This document shows positions 6,056 through 12,786 of a stretch of DNA of 12,786 nucleotides, piece by piece; position 1 is the stretch's first letter, and each line of letters opens with the position of its first letter. Both the position numbers and the translations under genes were made by a program. Under the pieces are notes generated by a model, which saw only the letters and a program-made list of their open reading frames with translations, searched no databases and was not told the origin of the DNA. This stretch comes from Actinomycetales bacterium (GTDB taxonomy: Bacteria; Actinomycetota; Actinomycetes; Actinomycetales; Cellulomonadaceae). Location of the stretch: NCBI GenBank assembly GCA_012514545.1, contig JAAZAC010000190.1, forward strand, positions 1 to 12,786, given 5' to 3'.

Positions 6056-6819
6056 CGGCCGTCCGCGTCATCCCGTGCCTGGACGTCGACGCCGGGCGCG
6101 TCGTCAAGGGTGTCCACTTCACCGACCTGCGCGACGCCGGCGACCCCGTCGAGCTCGCGCGGCGCTACGACGCCGAGGGCGCCGACGAGATCACGTTCCT
6201 CGACGTCACCGCCTCGTCCGGGGACCGGGCCACGATGCTCGACGTCGTCGCCCGGACCGCGGAGGAGGTCTTCGTGCCGCTCACGGTGGGCGGCGGGGTG
6301 CGCACCGTGGACGACGTCGACCGCCTCCTGCGCGCCGGCGCGGACAAGGTGGGCGTCAACACCGCGGCGGTCGTGCGGCCCGAGCTCGTCTCGGAGATTG
6401 CGGAGCGGTTCGGCAGCCAGGTGCTCGTGCTGTCCGTCGACGCGCGGCGCGTGGTCGACGGGCCGCCCACGCCGTCGGGCTACGAGGTGACGACCCACGG
6501 GGGCCGGCGGGGCACGGGCATCGACGCCGTCGAGTGGGCGCGCCGCGCCGTGGAGCTCGGGGCCGGCGAGGTCCTGCTCAACTCCATGGACGCCGACGGC
6601 ACGACGACCGGCTTCGACCTCGAGATGCTCGCCGACGTGCGCCGCGAGGTGTCCGTGCCGCTCATCGCGAGCGGCGGCGCGGGCACGCCGGAGCACTTCC
6701 TCGAGGCGGTGCGCGCGGGCGCGGACGCCGTGCTGGCGGCGAGCGTCTTCCACTTCGGCGTGCTCACCGTCGGCGAGGTCAAGGCGCACCTGCGCGCGGG
6801 CGGCGTCGAGGTCCGCTGA
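6052..6819 (+). CDS. hisF: Imidazole glycerol phosphate synthase, cyclase subunit HisF
   Basis: 255 residues, ATG start within an ATGA overlap with the FKBP gene. HisF forms a complex with the glutaminase HisH. It uses ammonia to convert PRFAR into imidazole glycerol phosphate and AICAR, the fifth step of histidine synthesis, in the cytoplasm. The (beta/alpha)8 barrel is complete: RVIPCLDVD with catalytic Asp11, VVKGVHF, ITFLDVTAS, PLTVGGGVR (first phosphate site), ADKVGVNTAA, VLSVDARR with catalytic Asp130, HGGRRGTG, GAGEVLLNSMDADGT, PLIASGGAG and ADAVLAASVFHFG (second phosphate site). Length and all key residues are normal. hisH and hisA are not in the window; hisI lies 3.9 kb downstream, beyond two transporter genes. 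The overlap implies co-transcription with the proteasome operon unless an internal promoter exists, and I see no clear one. Confidence 0.97.
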   Translation: MTAVRVIPCLDVDAGRVVKGVHFTDLRDAGDPVELARRYDAEGADEITFLDVTASSGDRATMLDVVARTAEEVFVPLTVGGGVRTVDDVDRLLRAGADKVGVNTAAVVRPELVSEIAERFGSQVLVLSVDARRVVDGPPTPSGYEVTTHGGRRGTGIDAVEWARRAVELGAGEVLLNSMDADGTTTGFDLEMLADVRREVSVPLIASGGAGTPEHFLEAVRAGADAVLAASVFHFGVLTVGEVKAHLRAGGVEVR

Positions 6820-6877
6820 CCCGGTACGAGCGCGGCCGGCGGCGTCCGACGGCCGTGAGATGCTGAGGAATCCCGAC

Positions 6878-6884
6878 GGAAGGA
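6878..6884 (+). promoter_or_regulatory. Ribosome binding site that sets the start of the first ABC gene
   Basis: GGAAGGA, 5 nt before the in-frame GTG at 6890, is the best Shine-Dalgarno in the 70-nt gap after hisF. It supports the GTG at 6890 over the in-frame ATG at 6860, which has only weak purines upstream. The rest of this gap holds a short cggccg inverted repeat (6833-6838 and 6850-6855) and no promoter I can defend. Confidence 0.7.
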
Positions 6885-6889
6885 CTCGT

Positions 6890-8824
6890 GTGCGCGTGCG
6901 TCCCGGCGCCGACGACGGCACCCCGGCGACCCGCCCCGCCGCGCTGACCGGCGGCGTCGTCCGGAGGTCGGCGCAGGTCGTCTGGCGCGGGATGGCCGAG
7001 CACCCGCGCACGTACGTGGCCGCCGTCGGGCTCTCGGCGGTGTTCGGGGCCGCCACCGTCGCGGTGAGCCAGGTGCTCGGGCGGGTCACCGACCAGGTCG
7101 TCGTCCCGGCGCTCGCCGGGGACGCGGACGCGCGGGCCCGGATCGGCCTCGCCGGGCTCGCCCTCGTCGTCGTCGCCGTGGTGCTCGCGCTCGGGGTGGC
7201 GGGGCGGCGCATCTTCGCGGGCATCGGGTACGCGGACATCGGCGCCGACCACCGGCGCGGGGTCACGCGGCAGTACGTGCGCCTGCCGATGTCGTGGCAC
7301 CGGGCGCACCCGGCCGGCCAGCTGCTCGCGAACGCGAGCTCCGACGTCGAGGCCGCCACGGGCGTGTTCAACCCGCTGCCGTTCGCGCTCGGCGTCGTCG
7401 TCATGATCGTCGTGGCTGCGGTGTCGCTCTTCCTCGTGGACGGGTGGCTCGCCGTCACCGCGCTGACGGTGCTGCCGCTCGCGGTGGCCGCGAACGTCGT
7501 CTTCCAGCGGTACATGACCCCGGCCGCGACGCGGGCGCAGCAGCTGCGCGCCCGGGTGGCCGACGTCGCGCACGAGAGCTTCGAGGCCGCCCTCCTCGTG
7601 AAGTCGCTCGGCACCGCGGACCGCGAGGAGGCCCGGTTCGCCGCCGAGGCGGACGCCCTGCGCGCCGCGAACGTGCGGGTGGGGCAGGTGCGGGCGGTGT
7701 TCGACCCCGTCATCGACATGCTGCCGAACATCGGCACCCTCGCGGTGCTGCTCGTCGGTGCGCACCGCGCGGCCTCGGGCGCGGTGGGGGCCGGCGACGT
7801 CGTCGGCGCGGGCTTCCTCCTCACGCTCATGGCGGTGCCGGTGCGGGCGTTCGGCTGGGTGCTCGGCGAGCTCCCGCGGGCGCTCGTGGGCTACGACCGC
7901 ATCGCGCGGGTGCTCGACGCCCGCGGCGACATGGCGCCGGGCAGCCGGCCCCTGCCGCGGGCACCCCGGGGGCTGCACGTCGCGCTGCGCGACGTCACGG
8001 TGACCGTGCCGAGCGCCGAGGGCCCGGTGGACCTGCTCGCGGGCGTGGACCTCGAGCTCGCGCCCGGCCGCACCGTCGCGCTCGTCGGGCCGACCGGCGC
8101 GGGCAAGAGCACGCTCGTCGGCCTGCTCGCCCGGCTGCGGGACCCGAGCCGGGGCGCCGTCCTGCTCGACGGCGTCGACCTGCGGGAGCTGCGCCCCGAC
8201 GACGTGGCGGCCCAGGTCGCGTTCGTCGCCCAGCAGACCTTCGTCTTCGAGGACACCGTGCGCGGCAACGTCACCCTGGCGGACCCGGACGACCCGGAGG
8301 CCCCCGACGACGACGCCGTGTGGGCGGCCCTGCGCGCCGCGCGCGTCGACCACGTGGTCCGGGCGCTGCCGGGCGGCCTCGACGCACGCCTGGGGGAGCG
8401 CGGCGCCAACCTGTCCGGCGGGCAGCGGCAGCGGCTCGCGATCGCGCGGGCGCTCGTGCGCCGGCCCCGGCTCCTCGTGCTCGACGACGCGACGTCGGCG
8501 GTCGACCCGCGCGTCGAGCAGCAGATCCTGCGCGGGCTCCGGTCGGCGCGCGACGCGGCCCGCACGGACGCGGACGCCGGGCCGACGGTGCTCCTGGTGG
8601 CCTACCGGATGTCCTCGGTGCTGCTCGCGGACGAGGTGGTGCACCTGGCCGCGGGGCGCGTCGTCGACCGGGGCACGCACGCCGAGCTCATGGCCCGCGA
8701 CCCCGGGTACGCCGACCTCGCGACCGCCTACCTGCGCGAGTCCGAGCGCCGGGCGGCCGACGACGAGGACGAGCCGGCCGACGACGAGCCGGCCGTCGAG
8801 GACGCCGAGGGGGTGGTCCCGTGA
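6890..8824 (+). CDS. ABC exporter half-transporter with degenerate ATPase site (TMD-NBD)
   Basis: 644 residues from the GTG at 6890. One half of an ABC exporter: six predicted membrane helices (about residues 43-62, 87-106, 165-183, 186-205, 278-295, 304-323), then a nucleotide-binding domain from about residue 360. Walker A is GPTGAGKST (400-408), the Q-loop Gln is at 448 and the signature is an intact LSGGQ (508-512). Two catalytic positions are altered: Walker B is LVLDDATSAVD, with Asp533 where the catalytic Glu belongs, and the switch histidine is Tyr572 (VAYRMSS in place of an AHRLS-type motif). Such a subunit normally works only with a partner that supplies the active residues, and the next gene, overlapping by 4 nt, has exactly those. 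The C-terminus is an acidic tail (about 621-644) with a small DNA direct repeat. The substrate cannot be read from sequence; lipid, peptide or drug export are all possible. Confidence 0.93.
   Translation: MRVRPGADDGTPATRPAALTGGVVRRSAQVVWRGMAEHPRTYVAAVGLSAVFGAATVAVSQVLGRVTDQVVVPALAGDADARARIGLAGLALVVVAVVLALGVAGRRIFAGIGYADIGADHRRGVTRQYVRLPMSWHRAHPAGQLLANASSDVEAATGVFNPLPFALGVVVMIVVAAVSLFLVDGWLAVTALTVLPLAVAANVVFQRYMTPAATRAQQLRARVADVAHESFEAALLVKSLGTADREEARFAAEADALRAANVRVGQVRAVFDPVIDMLPNIGTLAVLLVGAHRAASGAVGAGDVVGAGFLLTLMAVPVRAFGWVLGELPRALVGYDRIARVLDARGDMAPGSRPLPRAPRGLHVALRDVTVTVPSAEGPVDLLAGVDLELAPGRTVALVGPTGAGKSTLVGLLARLRDPSRGAVLLDGVDLRELRPDDVAAQVAFVAQQTFVFEDTVRGNVTLADPDDPEAPDDDAVWAALRAARVDHVVRALPGGLDARLGERGANLSGGQRQRLAIARALVRRPRLLVLDDATSAVDPRVEQQILRGLRSARDAARTDADAGPTVLLVAYRMSSVLLADEVVHLAAGRVVDRGTHAELMARDPGYADLATAYLRESERRAADDEDEPADDEPAVEDAEGVVP
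8768..8795 (+). repeat. Two copies of a 13-nt direct repeat in the acidic tail of the first ABC gene
   Basis: gacgagccggccg occurs at 8768-8780 and again at 8783-8795, a 15-nt period that keeps frame. It encodes two Asp-Glu-Pro-Ala-type units in the acidic C-terminal tail. This is probably a slippage product in low-complexity coding DNA. Confidence 0.7.
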
Positions 8825-10662
8825 GCGCGCCGCAGGGCGTCCGGCTCGAGACCACGTCGACCCTCGGCCCGCTGGCCACGCTGCGCCGCGGGCTGCAGGT
8901 GTCGCCCCAGCTCGCGCAGGGGTTCGGGGTGACGCTCCTGCTCGCGATCGTCGCCGCGGGCGGGCGCGTCGTCGTGCCGATCGCCGTCCAGCAGACGATC
9001 GACACCGGCATCCTCGCCGAGGGGGGACCGCGCGTCGGCCGGGTCGTCGCGCTCGTGTCGTTCGCCGCGCTGGCGCTCGTGGTGGCGGGCGCGTGCTCGG
9101 CGGCCGTCAACGTCCGGCTGTTCCGGCGCAGCGAGGCAGGCCTCGCGCGGCTCCGCGTCACGGCGTTCCGGCGCGTGCACGACCTCTCGGTGCTCACCCA
9201 GGGCACGGAGCGGCGGGGGAGCCTCGTCTCGCGGGTGACGAGCGACGTCGACACGATCTCGCTGTTCGTCCAGTGGGGCGGGATCATGCTGCTCGTCTCG
9301 GTGCTGCAGATCGCCGTGGCGACGTCGCTCATGCTGGCGTACTCGTGGCAGCTCGCCGTCGTCGTGTGGCTGGCGTTCCTGCCGCTCGTGCTCGTCCTGC
9401 GGCCGGCCCAGCGGCGCGTGAGCGCCGCCTACGCCACCGTCCGGGCCCGCACGGGCGCGATGCTCGGGGCGATCTCGGAGGCCGTCGTCGGCGCCGAGAC
9501 GATCAAGGCGTACGGCATCGGCCGGCGCACGGAGCGCCGCATCGAGGCCGCGATCCGGTCCACCCGGGACGCGCAGGTGGGCGCCCAGGTGCGGGTGGCC
9601 ACGGTCTTCTCGTCCGGCGTGCTCGTGGCGAACCTCGTGCTCGCGGCGGTGGTCGTCGTCGGCACGCTCCTGGGGCTGGACGGGGGCATCACCGCGGGTC
9701 GCCTGCTCGCGTTCCTCTTCCTCGTCCAGCTCTTCACGGGGCCGGTCCAGATGGCGACGGAGATCCTCAACGAGCTCCAGAACGCGCTGGCGGGCTGGCG
9801 GCGCGTCCTCGGGGTCATCGACACCGAGGCGGAGATCACCGACCCGCCCGACGGCGGGGTGCCCAGCCCGCGTGGCCCCGGCCGCGTCGAGCTGCGCGGC
9901 GTCGACTTCGCCTACCCGGGCGGGCCGCCCGTGCTGCGCGACGTCGACCTCGTGGTGCCCGCGCGCGCCCGGGTCGCGATCGTCGGCGCCACGGGGTCGG
10001 GCAAGACGACGCTGGCCCGGCTCGTCACGCGGCTCGTCGACCCGGTGCGGGGACAGGTGCTGCTCGACGGCGTCGACCTGCGCCGGATCCGCCTCGCCGA
10101 CCTGCGGGCGCGGGTCGTCGTCGTGCCGCAGGAGGGCTTCCTCTTCGCCGGCACGATCGCGAGCAACGTCGCCTACGGGCTGCGGCGCGCGCGCCCCGCG
10201 GGCACGGCGGGCACAGCCGGGCCGGCGGTCGGCCCGGCCGAGGCCGCCGACGTCGCGACCCGGGCGTTCGCGGAGCTCGACCTCGCCGACTGGCTCGCCG
10301 ACCTGCCCGACGGCGTGCTCACCGAGGTCGGCGAGCGCGGCGAGCGGCTCTCGGCGGGGGAGCGTCAGCTCGTGGCGCTCGCCCGCGCCCACGTCGCGGG
10401 GGCCGACGTGCTCGTCCTCGACGAGGCGACGAGCGCCGTCGACCCCGCCACCGAGGTGCGGATCGCCCGCGCCCAGGAGCAGCTCACCGCCGGCCGCACG
10501 ACGATCACGATCGCCCACCGGCTGTCGACGGCGGAGGCCGCGGACCTCGTCGTCGTCGTCGCGGAGGGCCGCGTCGTCGAGGTGGGCCCCCACGGCGAGC
10601 TGCTCGCCGCCGGCGGGGCGTACGCCGCGATGTACGAGGCCTGGCTCGCCCAGACCCGCTGA
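8821..10662 (+). CDS. ABC exporter half-transporter with active ATPase residues (TMD-NBD), partner of the preceding gene
   Basis: 613 residues; GTG start in a GTGA overlap with the first transporter gene, with GAGGGGG 7 nt upstream. Six membrane helices are predicted (about 36-55, 75-95, 154-172, 176-194, 265-284, 294-312), then a nucleotide-binding domain from about residue 355. Walker A is GATGSGKTT (389-397), the Q-loop Gln is at 437, Walker B is LVLDEATSAVD with catalytic Glu535, and the H-loop is AHRLST with His566. Its own signature is altered to LSAGE (510-514). The pattern is the mirror image of its neighbour, as in known heterodimeric exporters such as TM287/288 and BmrCD. The domain also carries a Gly/Ala/Pro-rich insertion (about 458-474) after the Q-loop region. 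Export rather than import is inferred from the fused membrane and ATPase domains. Substrate unknown. Confidence 0.94.
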   Translation: MSAPQGVRLETTSTLGPLATLRRGLQVSPQLAQGFGVTLLLAIVAAGGRVVVPIAVQQTIDTGILAEGGPRVGRVVALVSFAALALVVAGACSAAVNVRLFRRSEAGLARLRVTAFRRVHDLSVLTQGTERRGSLVSRVTSDVDTISLFVQWGGIMLLVSVLQIAVATSLMLAYSWQLAVVVWLAFLPLVLVLRPAQRRVSAAYATVRARTGAMLGAISEAVVGAETIKAYGIGRRTERRIEAAIRSTRDAQVGAQVRVATVFSSGVLVANLVLAAVVVVGTLLGLDGGITAGRLLAFLFLVQLFTGPVQMATEILNELQNALAGWRRVLGVIDTEAEITDPPDGGVPSPRGPGRVELRGVDFAYPGGPPVLRDVDLVVPARARVAIVGATGSGKTTLARLVTRLVDPVRGQVLLDGVDLRRIRLADLRARVVVVPQEGFLFAGTIASNVAYGLRRARPAGTAGTAGPAVGPAEAADVATRAFAELDLADWLADLPDGVLTEVGERGERLSAGERQLVALARAHVAGADVLVLDEATSAVDPATEVRIARAQEQLTAGRTTITIAHRLSTAEAADLVVVVAEGRVVEVGPHGELLAAGGAYAAMYEAWLAQTR

Positions 10663-10706
10663 GGCCCCGGGCCGGGCCCGGGCCGCGGAATGCGCGGGCC
10701 CCGCGC
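10663..10706 (+). terminator. Tandem GC-rich hairpins after the ABC pair, possible terminator
   Basis: In the 70-nt gap between the ABC pair and hisI there are two strong inverted repeats: cccggg (10666-10671) with cccggg (10677-10682) around a 5-nt loop, and gcgcgg (10692-10697) with ccgcgc (10701-10706) around a 3-nt loop. Neither is followed by a U-run. Position directly after a stop codon and before a separate promoter-like element suggests termination of the upstream transcript, but random stems are frequent at this base composition. Confidence 0.35.
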
Positions 10707-10719
10707 GGACGCCCCGTGG

Positions 10720-10733
10720 CAGGATCGGGCGCG
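10720..10733 (+). promoter_or_regulatory. Candidate leaderless promoter of hisI (-10 element)
   Basis: CAGGAT at 10720-10725 is one base off the TAGGAT form of the actinobacterial -10. The hisI GTG follows 7 nt later at 10733, leaving no room for a normal 5' leader. The geometry resembles the dop start. No -35 is evident and no proper Shine-Dalgarno precedes the GTG, which supports a leaderless start but does not prove it. Confidence 0.4.
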
Positions 10734-11101
10734 TGACGCCCAGCACCCTCGACCCGGCCGTCGCCGCCCGGCTCAAGCGCGACGCCGACGGCCTCGTGTG
10801 CGCGGTGGTCCAGGACCACGCCTCGCGCGACGTGCTCATGGTCGGCTGGATGGACGACGAGGCGCTGCGCCGCACCCTCACCTCCGGCCGCGTGACCTTC
10901 TGGAGCCGGTCCCGCGGCGAGTACTGGCGCAAGGGCGACACCTCGGGGAACGTCCAGTGGGTGCGGCGCGTGCGCATCGACTGCGACGGCGACGCGCTGC
11001 TCGTCGAGGTCGAGCAGGTGGGCGCGGCCTGCCACACGGGGGCCCGCGCGTGCTTCGACGCGGGAGGGGACCTGCCGGCCGTCGTCGGGGGGACGGCATG
11101 A
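10733..11101 (+). CDS. hisI: Phosphoribosyl-AMP cyclohydrolase HisI
   Basis: 122 residues, GTG start. The enzyme opens the adenine ring of phosphoribosyl-AMP, the third step of histidine synthesis, in the cytoplasm. The conserved blocks are VLMVGWMDDEAL, TFWSRSRGEYWRKGDTSGN and QWVRRVRIDCDGDALL. Metal ligands are at family spacing: Asp83, Asp85 and Asp87 for magnesium; Cys84, Cys100 and Cys107 for zinc (shared across the dimer in this family). It is the single-domain form without the HisE pyrophosphohydrolase domain, as usual in actinobacteria, so hisE must be elsewhere. The GTG is preferred because translation from it gives the normal family length and it sits just downstream of a -10-like element; the frame is open further upstream only as overlap with the ABC gene. 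Its last bases overlap trpE (ATGA), linking histidine and tryptophan synthesis in one transcript. Confidence 0.96.
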   Translation: MTPSTLDPAVAARLKRDADGLVCAVVQDHASRDVLMVGWMDDEALRRTLTSGRVTFWSRSRGEYWRKGDTSGNVQWVRRVRIDCDGDALLVEVEQVGAACHTGARACFDAGGDLPAVVGGTA

Positions 11102-12681
11102 CCGCGCCGGGGACCCCGCCGTCGGCGGCCGACGGCGACCGCCGCCCGCTCGACCTGCCCTGGGGGGCGACCTGGCCCACGCTCGACGGCTTCCGCCGGC
11201 TGGCCACGGACCGCCGGGTCATCCCCGTGGTGCGGCGCCTCCTGGCCGACGGCGTGACCCCCGTGGGCCTGTACCGCACCCTCGCGCGGGGCCGTCCGGG
11301 GTCGTTCGTGCTCGAGTCGGCCGAGGTCGACGGGACGTGGGCCCGCTACTCGTTCGTCGGCGCCGCGGCGCGGGCCACGCTCACCGCCCGCGGCGGGGAG
11401 GCGGTCTGGCTCGGCGACGTGCCGGTCGGCGTGCCCACGGGCGGCGACGTGCTCGAGGTGCTCGGGGCGACGCTCGAGGCGCTCCGCACGCCCGCGGTGC
11501 CCGGCCTGCCGCCGCTGACGGGCGGCCTCGTCGGGGCGCTCGGCTGGGACGTGGTGCGGCACTGGGAGCCGACGCTGCCCGCGCGGGCCCCGGAGGAGCT
11601 CGGGGTGCCGGAGGTGAGCCTCAGCCTGGCGACGGACCTGGCCGTCGTCGACCACGTCGACGGGACCGTCTGGCTGATCGCCAACGCGATCAACTTCGAC
11701 GCGACGGACGAGCGGGTCGACGAGGCGTACGCGGACGCGGTCGCACGCCTCGACGCGATGCAGCGGGCGCTCGCCACGCCCGCGGCGACCCCGCCCGCCG
11801 TGCTCGGCGACGTGCCCGAGCCGGAGCTCGCGTTCCGCAGCACGCGCGAGGAGTACGAGGAGGCGGTGCGGCTCGGCAAGGAGGCGATCCGCGACGGCGA
11901 GGTCTTCCAGGTCGTGCTCAGCCAGCGGCTCGACCTCGACTGCCCGGCGGACCCGCTGGACGTCTACCGCGTGCTCCGGACCATCAACCCGAGCCCGTAC
12001 ATGTACTACATGGCGCTGCAGGACGCGGACGGGGCGCCGTTCGCCGTCGTCGGCTCCAGCCCGGAGACGCTCGTCAAGGTCACCGAGGGGCACGTGACGA
12101 CGTTCCCCATCGCGGGCTCGCGGCCGCGCGGCGCGACGCCGGAGGAGGACGCCGTCCTCGCCACCGAGCTCCTCGCCGACCCCAAGGAGCTGGCCGAGCA
12201 CGTCATGCTCGTCGACCTCGCCCGCAACGACCTGGCGAAGGTGTGCGTGCCGACGACGGTCGAGGTCGTGGACTTCATGGCCGTGCGGCGGTTCAGCCAC
12301 ATCATGCACATCTGCTCCACGGTCGTCGGCCGGCTGCGCGGGGGCGCGACGGCGCTCGACACCCTGCGCGCGACGTTCCCCGCGGGCACGCTGTCCGGGG
12401 CGCCGAAGCCGCGGGCGATCGCCCTCATCGACGAGCTCGAGCCCGCGCGCCGCGGGATCTACGGCGGGACCGTCGGCTACTTCGACTTCGCCGGGAACAT
12501 GGACATGGCCATCGCGATCCGCACGGCGCTCATCCGCGACGGGCGCGCGAGCGTGCAGGCCGGGGCGGGGATCGTCGCGGACTCCGTCGAGGCCGTCGAG
12601 TACGTCGAGTCGCGCAACAAGGCGGCCGCCGCCGTGCGCGCCGTGCAGGTCGCCACCCGCCTGCGGCCGACGACGCCGTGA
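11098..12681 (+). CDS. trpE: Anthranilate synthase component I
   Basis: 527 residues, ATG start overlapping the hisI stop, with GGGGGGA 4 nt upstream. It converts chorismate to anthranilate, the first step of tryptophan synthesis, using ammonia delivered by the TrpG glutaminase, which is not in this window. The N-terminal domain has FVLESAEVDG (Ser74 in the LES motif of the tryptophan feedback site) and WARYSFVG. The chorismate-binding domain has EVFQVVLSQRL, NPSPYMYYM, SSPETLVKV, PIAGSRPRG, EHVMLVDLARNDL, RFSHIMHI, TFPAGTLSGAPKPRA and YGGTVGYFDF, all characteristic of active TrpE. The LES motif and the neighbouring Trp-region membrane protein argue against the paralogue PabB. About 20 N-terminal residues before LPWGATWP are nonconserved. 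No trp leader peptide or attenuator can sit upstream because trpE overlaps hisI, so control is probably at the hisI promoter or by feedback on the enzyme. Confidence 0.96.
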   Translation: MTAPGTPPSAADGDRRPLDLPWGATWPTLDGFRRLATDRRVIPVVRRLLADGVTPVGLYRTLARGRPGSFVLESAEVDGTWARYSFVGAAARATLTARGGEAVWLGDVPVGVPTGGDVLEVLGATLEALRTPAVPGLPPLTGGLVGALGWDVVRHWEPTLPARAPEELGVPEVSLSLATDLAVVDHVDGTVWLIANAINFDATDERVDEAYADAVARLDAMQRALATPAATPPAVLGDVPEPELAFRSTREEYEEAVRLGKEAIRDGEVFQVVLSQRLDLDCPADPLDVYRVLRTINPSPYMYYMALQDADGAPFAVVGSSPETLVKVTEGHVTTFPIAGSRPRGATPEEDAVLATELLADPKELAEHVMLVDLARNDLAKVCVPTTVEVVDFMAVRRFSHIMHICSTVVGRLRGGATALDTLRATFPAGTLSGAPKPRAIALIDELEPARRGIYGGTVGYFDFAGNMDMAIAIRTALIRDGRASVQAGAGIVADSVEAVEYVESRNKAAAAVRAVQVATRLRPTTP

Positions 12682-12786
12682 CGCGCGGCCGGGCCGTCGT
12701 CGCCGCCCTGGCCGCGGGGGCCGTGCTCGCGGGGGCGGGCGCGGCGCCGTGGGTGCGGGCCGCGGCGTGGACCCCGCTCGACCCGC
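12678..12786 (+). CDS. Trp-region conserved membrane protein, N-terminal part (3' end outside window)
   Basis: The first 36 residues of a gene that starts at a GTG inside the trpE stop codon (GTGA) and runs off the window. The N-terminus is MTRGR followed by an Ala/Val/Leu-rich membrane helix (about residues 6-22), then APWVRAAAWTPLDP. A first helix ending in a P-W-V motif right after trpE is typical of the actinobacterial trp-operon-associated membrane protein family (TIGR02234 type), whose function is not established. The identification rests on this short piece plus position, so it is likely rather than certain. Confidence 0.7.
   Translation, partial: MTRGRAVVAALAAGAVLAGAGAAPWVRAAAWTPLDP

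Noticed and set aside
6860..6889. ATG at 6860 as start of the first ABC gene, adding 10 residues.
   Set aside because: No good Shine-Dalgarno precedes it, whereas GGAAGGA lies 5 nt before the GTG at 6890. The extra residues are not conserved-looking.
6820..6889. A promoter for the ABC pair in the gap after hisF (for example around tgagatgctgaggaat).
   Set aside because: No hexamer pair with acceptable spacing could be defended; only the ribosome binding site is clear.
7294..8820. Apparent 500-residue N-terminal extension of the second ABC subunit.
   Set aside because: The extension overlaps the first ABC gene out of frame and has no recognisable domain. The GTG at 8821 with GAGGGGG upstream gives a complete six-helix transporter.
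6890..10662. The ABC pair as a partner of the proteasome or a new defence system.
   Set aside because: Nothing in the sequence links it to pupylation or to defence: no toxin, nuclease or regulator genes are adjacent, and the motifs are those of ordinary heterodimeric exporters.
8728..12309. A very long open frame on the minus strand (over 1,100 codons), and similar ones at 220-2013, 3558-5060 and 6779-8680.
   Set aside because: Their translations are Arg/His/Pro/Gly-rich low-complexity strings with no family motifs, and each lies opposite an unmistakable conserved gene. They are typical antisense shadows of high-GC coding DNA.

Overview
This is a contiguous, all plus-strand stretch of a very high-GC actinobacterial chromosome. 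The proteins look like those of Micrococcales (Cellulomonas-like is my best guess; genus confidence is low). It joins two blocks: a nearly complete Pup-proteasome locus (positions 1-6055) and a histidine/tryptophan biosynthesis block interrupted by an ABC exporter pair (6052-12786). No tRNA, rRNA, CRISPR array, insertion sequence or phage gene is visible. No gene-free gap exceeds about 95 bases.

Proteasome block. It opens with the C-terminal end of the proteasomal AAA+ ATPase (Arc/Mpa), including the terminal Gly-Gln-Tyr-Leu that docks on the 20S core. A GC-rich inverted repeat follows, then a likely leaderless promoter and dop (depupylase). After a 95-base gap with a candidate promoter come pup, prcB (beta subunit), prcA (alpha subunit), pafA (Pup ligase) and a lipoprotein with FKBP-type prolyl isomerase domains. 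Spacing is extremely tight: pup-6 nt-prcB, 4-nt overlap to prcA, 4-nt gap to pafA, 4-nt overlap to the FKBP gene. PafA attaches Pup to target lysines, Arc unfolds pupylated proteins, PrcBA degrades them, and Dop removes Pup. Pup here ends in Gly-Gly-Glu, so it is ready for ligation without Dop deamidation.

His/Trp block. hisF overlaps the FKBP gene by 4 nt, so a histidine enzyme is read from the end of the proteasome operon. After a 70-nt gap come two overlapping half-transporter genes. Together they show the split catalytic residues of a heterodimeric ABC exporter with one consensus and one degenerate ATP site. After GC-rich hairpins and another probable leaderless start come hisI, trpE and the beginning of the small trp-region membrane protein, each overlapping the previous gene by 4 nt.

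Most genes are conserved and confidently recognised. The points most worth a second look are the direct coupling of the proteasome operon to hisF, the absence of pafB/pafC directly after pafA, the enlarged linker in Dop, the asymmetric ABC pair, the leaderless-type starts, and a 15-base sequence repeated exactly at the prcB and prcA starts.
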